Assembly: GCF_036347135.1 (NCBI RefSeq)
Contig: NZ_CP108938.1
Location: 1,736,001 to 1,800,000 of the forward strand
Direction of reading: 5' to 3'
DNA: 64,000 nucleotides
DNA from: Streptomyces sp. NBC_00775
Lineage (GTDB): Bacteria; Actinomycetota; Actinomycetes; Streptomycetales; Streptomycetaceae
A program made the position numbers and the translations under genes. Under the pieces are notes generated by a model. That model had not been told where the DNA came from, ran no database searches, and saw only the letters and a program-made list of their open reading frames with translations. Positions 24,234 through 31,445 of this stretch are shown piece by piece. The first letter of the stretch is position 1. Each line of letters starts with the position of its first letter.

Positions 24234-25160
24234 ATGACGGGCGTGGAGCTGCGCCAACTGCGGTACTTCGTCGCGGTCGCCGAGGAACTGAACTTCGGCC
24301 GGGCCGCGGAGCGCCTGCTCATCGCGGGCCCCTCCCTGTCCCAGCAGATCAAGGCACTGGAACGCGACTTCGGTGTACGGCTGTTCGACCGCGACCGCCG
24401 TTCGGTCTCCCTCACCCCGGCCGGTGCGGCCCTGCTCCCGCACACCCGCGCCCTGCTCGAACGGGCGGACGACCTCCAGCGGCGTGCCGGTCGGCTGTCC
24501 GGATCGGAACCGGTACGGCTCGGCTACGTCAACTGGCTCCCGCCGGATCTGACCGCGCGCACCGCCGCGGTGGCCCAACTCCACGTCGACGCCTGGATCG
24601 CCCCCTCGCACACGCAGGCCGCCCGGGTCGCCGCCGGTGGCCTGGACCTCGCGGTGTGCTGGGTGCGGACCGAGGACCTGGAGCGAAGCGGCCTGCACGC
24701 CCGGCTCATCGGCGCCGACCGGCTCTACGCCGTTGCCACCGGCGACGACACGAGCGACGTGCCCGCCCGGGACACCGTCGTCCTCCTCGACGACGACACC
24801 ACCTCCTGGTCGTCCTGGAACGTCTACGGGGAGCTGCTGGCCCAGGACACCGGGGCCCGCGCGGTACGCGTCTCGGACGGTGGCATCACCGGACCCGCGT
24901 TCTTCGACCACGTCCGCCGCAGCGGCCGTCCGGTCGTCAACTCCCCCAAGGGCCAGACCACTCCCCTGCCGCACGACCTGGTCCAACGCCCGGTCGTCGC
25001 ACCGGAGATCTACTGGACCTGGTCCCTGGTCTGGCGCGAGGGCGAGGACCGCCCCGCGGTGCTCGCCGTGATCGACGCCCTCTGCGACGGCGTGGGCGAC
25101 CTCGGGATCCACGCCCCGGACGCCTGGCTGCCCGAGGGCGATCCGCACCGGTCCCGCTGA
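24234..25160 (+). CDS. LysR-type transcriptional regulator
   Basis: 308 residues. The winged helix-turn-helix (4-62) reads ELRQLRYFVAVAEELNFGRAAERL and SLSQQIKALERDFGVRLFDRDRRSVSLTPAG. The effector-binding domain spans about 90-295. ATG 24234 is used, and GTG 24243 would also serve. It diverges from the isomerase-like gene with the 23-base element between them. The second copy of the element lies between lysR and the SDR gene, so it may control both sides. Confidence 0.9.
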   Translation: MTGVELRQLRYFVAVAEELNFGRAAERLLIAGPSLSQQIKALERDFGVRLFDRDRRSVSLTPAGAALLPHTRALLERADDLQRRAGRLSGSEPVRLGYVNWLPPDLTARTAAVAQLHVDAWIAPSHTQAARVAAGGLDLAVCWVRTEDLERSGLHARLIGADRLYAVATGDDTSDVPARDTVVLLDDDTTSWSSWNVYGELLAQDTGARAVRVSDGGITGPAFFDHVRRSGRPVVNSPKGQTTPLPHDLVQRPVVAPEIYWTWSLVWREGEDRPAVLAVIDALCDGVGDLGIHAPDAWLPEGDPHRSR

Positions 25161-25171
25161 CCTGCGCTGGA

Positions 25172-25194
25172 AGGCCACGCCTCCCAGCAGGGAG
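25172..25194 (-). repeat. Inverted second copy of the 23-base LysR-region element
   Basis: Read on the minus strand this is CTCCCTGCTGGGAGGCGTGG plus CCT, identical to 24197-24219 except G for A at position 12. It starts 11 bases after the lysR stop, in the SDR promoter region, and keeps the AGGC/GCCT half sites. Confidence 0.65.
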
Positions 25195-25261
25195 AAGAGC
25201 GGTCCTGGGCTGGGCCCTTCCGACCTTTGACTTCGTTTCGCCGGGCGACTTACGTTCCATT

Positions 25262-25279
25262 TAGTCGACCGGTCGGCTA
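25262..25279. promoter_or_regulatory. TetR-type operator upstream of the SDR operon
   Basis: TAGTCGACCGGTCGGCTA is an 18-base dyad with one mismatched pair and a perfect CGACCGGTCG core. It matches TAGACGACCGGTCG in front of the TetR gene in 13 of 14 positions. It lies about 60 bases before the SDR start, where a repressor would act. Confidence 0.72.
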
Positions 25280-25340
25280 GTAATCGAAGAGCCGGTCGGG
25301 AGGCTCCCACTCCCTCTCGTTCATCCCGGAGAAGATCATC

Positions 25341-26054
25341 ATGAGCTCTCAGGACCAGAAGGTCGCCGTCATCACCGGCGCCTCGCAGGGCATCGGCGCC
25401 GGTCTCGTCGACGCCTACCGCAAGCTCGGCCACGCCGTCGTCGCCATCTCGCGCACGATCGAACCCTCCGACGACGCGGGCATCCTGACCGTCCAGGGTG
25501 ACATCGCCGACCCCGCCACCGCCGAACGCGCCGTCGCCGCCGGCATCGAGCGATTCGGCCGTATCGACACCCTGGTCAACAACGCGGGCGTCTTCGTCGC
25601 CAAGCCCTTCACCGACTACACCCAGGACGACTACGCCGCCGTGACCGGTGTGAACCTCGCCGGCTTCTTCCGCATCACCCAGCTGGCCATCGAGCACATG
25701 CTCGCCCATGGTGACGGCCATATCGTCAACGTCACCACCAGCCTGGTCGACAACGCCAACTCCAACGTCCCCTCCGTGCTTGCCTCGTTGACCAAGGGCG
25801 GACTGCAGTCCGCCACCAAGTCCCTCGCCATCGAGTACGCCAAGCGCGGCATCCGCAGCAACGCCGTCTCACCCGGCACCATCAAGACGCCCATGCACCC
25901 CGAGGAGACCCATGAGGCCCTCGCCGCCCTGCAACCGGTCGGCCGGATGGGCGAGCCGAGCGACATCATCGACGCGGTGATCTACCTGGAGAACGCCCCG
26001 TTCGTCACCGGCGAGATCCTCCACGTCGACGGTGGCATGAGCGCCGGCCACTGA
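25341..26054 (+). CDS. Short-chain dehydrogenase/reductase
   Basis: 237 residues, classical SDR. The NAD(P) motif is VITGASQGIGAG near residue 12, NNAG lies near 80, and the C terminus ends EILHVDGGMSAGH. At the catalytic site the Ser is in VTTSLVD, but where YxxxK is normally seen the sequence reads LASLTKGGLQSATKSLA: the usual catalytic Tyr appears to be Leu or Thr, followed by Lys. So catalysis may be altered and deserves attention. A GGAG site precedes the ATG. It is cotranscribed with the SnoaL-like gene and lies behind the TetR operator. Confidence 0.87.
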   Translation: MSSQDQKVAVITGASQGIGAGLVDAYRKLGHAVVAISRTIEPSDDAGILTVQGDIADPATAERAVAAGIERFGRIDTLVNNAGVFVAKPFTDYTQDDYAAVTGVNLAGFFRITQLAIEHMLAHGDGHIVNVTTSLVDNANSNVPSVLASLTKGGLQSATKSLAIEYAKRGIRSNAVSPGTIKTPMHPEETHEALAALQPVGRMGEPSDIIDAVIYLENAPFVTGEILHVDGGMSAGH

Positions 26055-26080
26055 AGACACACGCCGAGAGGAGAACCCCG

Positions 26081-26452
26081 ATGAACAGAGCGACAGACAG
26101 TGAGGCGATCCTGCGCGACGTCCTCGACCGGTGGAAGGCCGCCGTCGACGGGCACGAACCGCAGCGGGTCGCCGCCCAGTTCACCGAAGACGCGATCTTC
26201 CAGGGACTGCACCCCTACAGCGTCGGAAGGCCGGGCATCGCCGCCTACTACGACTCCCAGCCCCTCGGGATGACGGCCACGTATCGGATTCTCGAGACCA
26301 GGCGCCCCGCCGACAACCTCGTACTGGGCTACCTGGACGTCGACTTCGCCTTCACCGACCGGCCCACCCTCGGCGTCAGCCTCGGCGTACTGGTGACACG
26401 CCTGGAGGACGGCTGGTACATCAGCCACTACCAGGTCTCGAAGCTCGGCTAG
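26081..26452 (+). CDS. SnoaL/NTF2-like (DUF4440-type) protein
   Basis: 123 residues. The fold is suggested by the N-terminal helix EAILRDVLDRWKAAVDGHEPQRVAAQFTEDAIFQG and the C-terminal beta strands ending EDGWYISHYQVSKLG, as in SgcJ/EcaC and other NTF2-like proteins. Members are small isomerases, hydrolases or binding proteins; nothing here decides between them. GAGAGGAGAA precedes the ATG. It follows the SDR stop by 26 bases and should share its promoter. Confidence 0.8.
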   Translation: MNRATDSEAILRDVLDRWKAAVDGHEPQRVAAQFTEDAIFQGLHPYSVGRPGIAAYYDSQPLGMTATYRILETRRPADNLVLGYLDVDFAFTDRPTLGVSLGVLVTRLEDGWYISHYQVSKLG

Positions 26453-26496
26453 CGGGACACGCGGTCCCCACCGTCATGGAAGAGGTCACCCACGGC

Positions 26497-28017
26497 TCAC
26501 CGGCAGGAGTACCTGAAGCTGCCTTCCGCCTCGATCGGAGCGCTTCCGCTGTCCGAGCCGCTCCGGTGCAGGACCTGGAGGCGGGCGGTCCCCTGGAAGC
26601 GGCCGGAGCCGCGGACGGTCCAGCGCAGGTGAACGGTGAGGCTCCGGTCGCCACGACGGGCCGTGTGGATCAGCTCACCGGAGTCGTGACCGTCGCTGCG
26701 CAGCCAGCGGTAGGTCACCGGACCTCCGCGGCCGTCGGTGGTCATGACGCCGGTGACGTCGGCGGTCTGGCCGCAGTGCAACTGCCGGGTGGGCGCTTGG
26801 ACTTCGGCGGCCGTGACAGTCGGTCCGGCGGTCGGGCGCAGCAGCAACAGCCAGACCACGACGGCGAGGGCTGTCAGGACCACGGTCGCCCCGAACCAGG
26901 CGCGTCGTCTTCGTCGCTCACCGGCCGGTGCCGGGGCGGCGGCCCGCCACAGGGCACGGAGGGTCTCCTGCTCGTCGGCAGGGACGCCGGGGCCGAAGCG
27001 CAGCAGGATGTCGCCGTCCCCGTCTCCTTCCGTGGCCGGTGTGCGCATCGCGTCGGGGGTGCGGTTTCGCCTGCCCAGGACGGTGGCCTGCTCGTCCGGG
27101 GCGGCGGGGCGTGAGACACGGTCGGCCCGCCCCGGGACCGTGAGCTGTGTGTCCGGCACGGCGGGGAATCCGGCATGGTCGTCCCGCCCCGGGACCGCGG
27201 TCTCGGGGTCCGGGGCGGTGGGTGCTTCGCCGGCCGTCTCCCCCACGGCGGGCGGCGCGTCCCGCGTCACCGGCGGAGTGAGGTCCGCGGACGCGGCGGC
27301 TGCCGCCGCGCGGAGCGCGGTGCGCCGCAGGAAGTCCGCGGGGAGGACCTCGCGCCCGGCGACGAGGACCGCGCGGGCGGCGACGAGGCCGTCGGACTCG
27401 GCGGTGGCGGCGCAGCGGGCGAACAGGTCCGCCTCCGGAGTGCCGGCCGCCGCCCAGGCGTCGCCCAGTGTCCGGGCGACGGCGGCCCAGGCGGCGATGT
27501 CGGCGCGCTGGGCGGATGCCGTGGGCATGTCGTCGCCCAGCGCGATGCCCAGCGCCGACTCGGCGAGCAGGGCGGTGCCGTCCGGGGCGAGCACGACGTT
27601 GTCCACGGTGAGCGATCCGTGGGCAAGTCGGGTCGCGTGCAGGGCGAGCAGCGTCTGGGCGGTCTCGTTGAGGACGCTCGCCACGCTGCCCGCGTCCGGT
27701 CGGGGGCCGTCGGCGGCCAGAAGGTCCGCGAGCGTGGGAGCCGGCGGCCGCGCGGTGATCAGCCACACCTCCCCGGCCTCCGCCACGAGGTCGACCGTGG
27801 CCGGCACACCGGGCAGCCGGAGCCTGCCCACGGCGAGCACCGCGCTCGCGAGCCGCTCGCGTGCTCCCTGCGGCGTCAGCAGCGCGCGTTCGATCCGCAA
27901 CGCGCCGAGCGGCGGTGCGTCGGCGGACTCCGGGCACAGGGCGTACCAGGTGCCCCAGCGGGTGTCACGTGACCAGCCGGAAAGAGGACGCCCGGCGACC
28001 ACGGCGGCTGTCGTCAT
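26497..28017 (-). CDS. Membrane-anchored pseudokinase
   Basis: 506 residues. The N-terminal 260 residues follow a Ser/Thr-kinase lobe pattern but lack catalytic residues: the HRDLKPxN loop reads HGSLTVDN at 133-140 (no catalytic Asp), and the DFG site reads AESALG at 152-157. A Pro/Asp-rich linker with VPGR-type repeats spans about 260-340. One membrane helix (about 372-395, LTALAVVVWLLLL) leads to an extracytoplasmic domain of about 110 residues. MviN-like pseudokinases in mycobacteria are a precedent for such receptors. It is the last gene of the glycine-rich/FHA/kinase operon. Confidence 0.78.
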   Translation of the reverse strand: MTTAAVVAGRPLSGWSRDTRWGTWYALCPESADAPPLGALRIERALLTPQGARERLASAVLAVGRLRLPGVPATVDLVAEAGEVWLITARPPAPTLADLLAADGPRPDAGSVASVLNETAQTLLALHATRLAHGSLTVDNVVLAPDGTALLAESALGIALGDDMPTASAQRADIAAWAAVARTLGDAWAAAGTPEADLFARCAATAESDGLVAARAVLVAGREVLPADFLRRTALRAAAAAASADLTPPVTRDAPPAVGETAGEAPTAPDPETAVPGRDDHAGFPAVPDTQLTVPGRADRVSRPAAPDEQATVLGRRNRTPDAMRTPATEGDGDGDILLRFGPGVPADEQETLRALWRAAAPAPAGERRRRRAWFGATVVLTALAVVVWLLLLRPTAGPTVTAAEVQAPTRQLHCGQTADVTGVMTTDGRGGPVTYRWLRSDGHDSGELIHTARRGDRSLTVHLRWTVRGSGRFQGTARLQVLHRSGSDSGSAPIEAEGSFRYSCR

Positions 28018-28032
28018 GTCGATCCGCTCTCC

Positions 28033-28064
28033 TCGATGTGTCGATGTGTCGATGTGCTCTCGTC
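28033..28064. repeat. Short TCGATGTG tandem repeat
   Basis: TCGATGTG is repeated three times in a row (28033-28056) in the 82-base gap between the kinase and pseudokinase genes, with a fourth partial copy near 28063. It may be replication slippage or part of a leader. Confidence 0.5.
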
Positions 28065-28099
28065 GATGTACGGCACCGGCGCCTCGACGTCGTCGCCGT

Positions 28100-29686
28100 T
28101 CAGCACGGCGGCGCGTCCACGGAAGCCGTCTGTGTCCCGTCCGCGGCCTGGGGACTGCTCGTGAGGGCGACGATCCACGTGCCCCTGCACGGGTGGTTCG
28201 AGAAGTCGGCCTCGAAGCTCACCGCGTACTGCGTGCTGCCCGACAGCGTCCGGGTCTGGGAACCGTAGGGATCGGCGGGCGTGTTGACATAGAAGTCCGC
28301 CGTCAGCGTCAGGGGTCCGGTGCCGGTCGTTTCGACGGTGACGGCGGCGATCAGCGTGCCGGGGTTCTGCCCGCGGCTCCAGGAGCCGATGGTGACCGTG
28401 ACCGTTCCCGGGGTCGGCACGGCCGAGGTTCCGGTCGTCGGGGACGTTGATACGACGGGCGGTGTGACGCTCGTCGACGGGGTGTCCGACGTCTCCCCCG
28501 GCGACGGGCCCACCGAGGGGGTAGCGGACGGTGATCCGCCGGCCGCGGACGGGGTCGTCCCGGGCGAGGCGGACGGTGCGACGGAGGGGGATGAGAGGGA
28601 GGACGGGGTCGTACCGGAGGATCCCGTCGGGGTGGAACTGGCCGCGGTCGTCGTCGTGTCGTGCGGGCCGGCCGTCGCGGAGGTCACCGCGCCGGCGACC
28701 ACCGCCAGTGCGGCGGCCCCGGCAGCCGCCTTCCAGCCGCCGCGCTTCAGCCGGCCCAGTACGGTCAGCGCGCGCGAGGCCTCGTAGACGGCCGGTGTGA
28801 TGGCGAACGGGAACAACAGGGCTGCCAGGGCGGCGAGTTCAGCGAGGCGACGGCGTCCGCGCTCCTCCCAGCCGACGCCGTACCCCTCGGTGGCGGCCCG
28901 TTCGAGATCGGCGAGGAACGCCTCGATTCCGGGCCGGTCCGCCGGGTCCTTGGCCATGCCCCTGCGCAGCAGGCCACGGACCGGATCGGGTACGTCGTCC
29001 AGCGCCACGGGTGCCCTCAGGTGCTGCAGGCGCAGCGCCGTCACATCGTCACCGGCGAACGGCCGCCGACCGGTCAGGCATTCGAAGAACACCGCCGCCG
29101 CGGCGTACACGTCGCCCGCCGGTGCCGCGGGCTCACCGCGCCACTGCTCGGGCGCCATATAGGCGGGTGTGCCCGCGGCCTCCGTCTCACGGCCGGCCCG
29201 TACGGCAATCCCGAAGTCGGCGAGCGCACTCGAACCGTCGGCACGCACCAGGACGTTCTCCGGCTTGTAGTCGCGGTGGACCACTCCCGCCGAATGGGCC
29301 GCACCGAGCCCCAGCAGCGAACCCTTGAGCAGGACCAGGGCGGCCTCCGGACCGGTCGCCCCCCGCGCGCGCAGCAGTTCACGGAGGCTGACTCCGTTCA
29401 CCGCCTCCATCACGATCGCGGCACCCCGGCGCGCCTCGACATACTCGTACAGCCGTACGACACATGGGTGCCGCAGATCGCCCAGCAGCCGCGCCTCGGC
29501 CCGGAAGCGGGCCAGGAACTCCTGGTCGTCACGGAGCCGGTCACTCAGGTACTTGACGGCGACGGGTACGCCCGTCGCCGCGTGCCGGGCCAGTACGACG
29601 CGGCCGCCGGCGCCCTCGCCGAGCGTCCGTACGGCAAGGTAGCCGGGCACGGCCCACTCGGCGGCGCCGTCCGCACCTCCCGTCAT
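28100..29686 (-). CDS. Receptor-type Ser/Thr protein kinase
   Basis: 528 residues. The kinase domain (about 12-265) is complete: glycine loop LGEGAGGRV, Lys45 in VAVK, HRDYKPEN with Asp139, DFG at 157-159, and GTPAYMAPEQW. Hydrophobic segments lie near 282-300 and 318-336. An extracytoplasmic Ser/Thr/Pro-rich linker (342-430) leads to a C-terminal beta domain of about 100 residues ending CRGTWIVALTSSPQ. The long Ser/Thr/Pro stretch looks like a cell-wall spacer. The start overlaps the stop of the FHA/M50 gene (ATGA), so kinase and FHA reader are made together. Confidence 0.9.
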   Translation of the reverse strand: MTGGADGAAEWAVPGYLAVRTLGEGAGGRVVLARHAATGVPVAVKYLSDRLRDDQEFLARFRAEARLLGDLRHPCVVRLYEYVEARRGAAIVMEAVNGVSLRELLRARGATGPEAALVLLKGSLLGLGAAHSAGVVHRDYKPENVLVRADGSSALADFGIAVRAGRETEAAGTPAYMAPEQWRGEPAAPAGDVYAAAAVFFECLTGRRPFAGDDVTALRLQHLRAPVALDDVPDPVRGLLRRGMAKDPADRPGIEAFLADLERAATEGYGVGWEERGRRRLAELAALAALLFPFAITPAVYEASRALTVLGRLKRGGWKAAAGAAALAVVAGAVTSATAGPHDTTTTAASSTPTGSSGTTPSSLSSPSVAPSASPGTTPSAAGGSPSATPSVGPSPGETSDTPSTSVTPPVVSTSPTTGTSAVPTPGTVTVTIGSWSRGQNPGTLIAAVTVETTGTGPLTLTADFYVNTPADPYGSQTRTLSGSTQYAVSFEADFSNHPCRGTWIVALTSSPQAADGTQTASVDAPPC

Positions 29687-31440
29687 GCCGCCCCCTCCAC
29701 GGCCGCGCCGGCCGGCACGGACTCCGGACCGCCGCCGGCCTCGCGCCGCCGCTTCACCTGGCGTATCAGCCAGCGCGCCGGTGCGGCCCACACCGGGAAG
29801 GCCACCAGGCCGACCACGACCGCCACGATCACGGCATCCCACGGCGCGGACACCCGTCCGTGCAACAGGTCCCCCATCCGGGAACGCCAGGCGAGCAGGG
29901 CGAGGACCAGGAAGCCGTACGTCCCGGCGACGACCGCGAGACCGTAGGCGGCCATTCCCGTCTGGCGCGGTCCGGGCCGGCGGCCCGCCCGCAGGTCCTG
30001 CCAGAGCCCCTTGCGGAAGTAGGCACTCGCCTCCTCGCGCAACCGTGGCACCCGCAGCGCGTCGGTGAGCGCCTGATAACCGTCCAGCGGCATCAGGGGA
30101 TTGAAGTTGTAGAGCGTGTTCAGGTACAGCCCGAAAGCCAGGTGGAACAGCACGGCCGAGGCCGGACCTGCCGGGAGGTAGGCGGCGCCCACCGCGCACC
30201 AGCCGGCCAGCGCCGCTGTCGAGACCGGTCCCGACAGCGCCACCACGACACGCGACCAGCGGGAGCCGAACCACATGTCGCTCGTGTCCACGAACGCGAA
30301 GGGCATCCCCATCATGAGCAGGAACCCGCCGCGCCGGACCTTGCGGCCGTACGACTTCACGGCCAGCGCGTGCGTCAGCTCATGCACCATCAGGGCCGAG
30401 ACATACCCCGCGGCCAGCGTCACCGGGCCCCAGACGCCGGCTCCGCCGAAGTCCAGCAGGTGCTGCCGTCGCTGCGCCGTGAAGAACGCGACGAGACCGC
30501 CGACGACCGACAGCCAGACGAGCGTCACCCCGGTCCTGGTGAAGAACCGCCAGCCGAACGCGCTGTACAGGCGGGTCACGGCGCCGTCGAGGCCCGGTAC
30601 GGACACCTCCAGTTTCAGCAGGGCCCGGTAGAGCGCACGCCCGGCCCGCCGCCAGCCCATGGTCTGTTCCTCCCCGGGGCGGCCGGGCAGGCCGCGCAGC
30701 AGTCCCGCGTCCGCGAACGCCGCCAGCGCGGCCTCGATCCGCGGCAGCGCGAGCTCACCGAAGCGGTCCGCGTAGGCGAACAGCAGATCCCGTACGGTGT
30801 TCTCGCCGTCGACGGCGTTCCAGAGGAACACCTCGCGCTCGTCCAGCCGCAGATACACGCCTGTCCGCGTGTTGTTCAGCACCCAGCCGGGTTCACCGCG
30901 GTCGGTGGGTACTTGCTTGAGCGCCCACCCCGAGCGGCGGCGGGGTCGCGCGGTGAGGGGCCCGGTCGCCTCCGGCACCTCCTCCTGGAGGGCGGTGGGC
31001 AGTTGGGTCAGCTGGGTGCCGACGACCATGGTGCGTGAGCCGACCCGGGCATCGCGGGGCTGCTCGAACACCAAGCGGACATCACCGACGGACAGGTCGG
31101 CGCCGTCGGCGAGGTGCGCCGACCCTCCGTGCAGGTCCACTCCGCCGACCGCCGTGCCGTTGAACGAGTCCAGGTCCTCGATCCGGAAGCCTGTCTCGGT
31201 GCGGACGATCCGGGCATGCCGGCGCGACACGCTGCCGTCGGAGAGGACGACGTCGTTGTCGGCGTCCCGGCCCAGCGTCGTCACCGGACCGGTCAGCGGT
31301 ACGAGCAGTGCGGGATCGTCGACGCCGCGCAGCTGGGGCGCGGCGAACGACGTCGGCGCCGCACCGCGGCGGAGCGTGCCGCAGTGCAGGCAGTAAGGGA
31401 AGTCGCGCCGTACGTGAACGCGACACACATGGCACAGCAT
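29683..31440 (-). CDS. Zinc-ribbon/FHA/PqqD-like/M50 membrane metalloprotease
   Basis: 585 residues with an unusual domain chain. A zinc ribbon (CHVC and CLHC, residues 3-20) is followed by an FHA domain (about 45-125, with LGRDADNDVVLSDGSVSRRHARI and SFNGT). A PqqD-like winged helix lies at about 170-245 (VYLRLDEREVFLWNAVDGENTVRDL). A multi-helix M50-type protease follows, with HELTH at 353-357 and NPLMPLDG with Asp453. FHA domains bind phosphothreonine made by Ser/Thr kinases, and PqqD-like domains bind leader peptides in RiPP pathways. The start is 5 bases after the glycine-rich gene, suggesting that product is its substrate. Inference, not shown. Confidence 0.85.
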   Translation of the reverse strand: MLCHVCRVHVRRDFPYCLHCGTLRRGAAPTSFAAPQLRGVDDPALLVPLTGPVTTLGRDADNDVVLSDGSVSRRHARIVRTETGFRIEDLDSFNGTAVGGVDLHGGSAHLADGADLSVGDVRLVFEQPRDARVGSRTMVVGTQLTQLPTALQEEVPEATGPLTARPRRRSGWALKQVPTDRGEPGWVLNNTRTGVYLRLDEREVFLWNAVDGENTVRDLLFAYADRFGELALPRIEAALAAFADAGLLRGLPGRPGEEQTMGWRRAGRALYRALLKLEVSVPGLDGAVTRLYSAFGWRFFTRTGVTLVWLSVVGGLVAFFTAQRRQHLLDFGGAGVWGPVTLAAGYVSALMVHELTHALAVKSYGRKVRRGGFLLMMGMPFAFVDTSDMWFGSRWSRVVVALSGPVSTAALAGWCAVGAAYLPAGPASAVLFHLAFGLYLNTLYNFNPLMPLDGYQALTDALRVPRLREEASAYFRKGLWQDLRAGRRPGPRQTGMAAYGLAVVAGTYGFLVLALLAWRSRMGDLLHGRVSAPWDAVIVAVVVGLVAFPVWAAPARWLIRQVKRRREAGGGPESVPAGAAVEGAA

Positions 31441-31445
31441 CCGGC

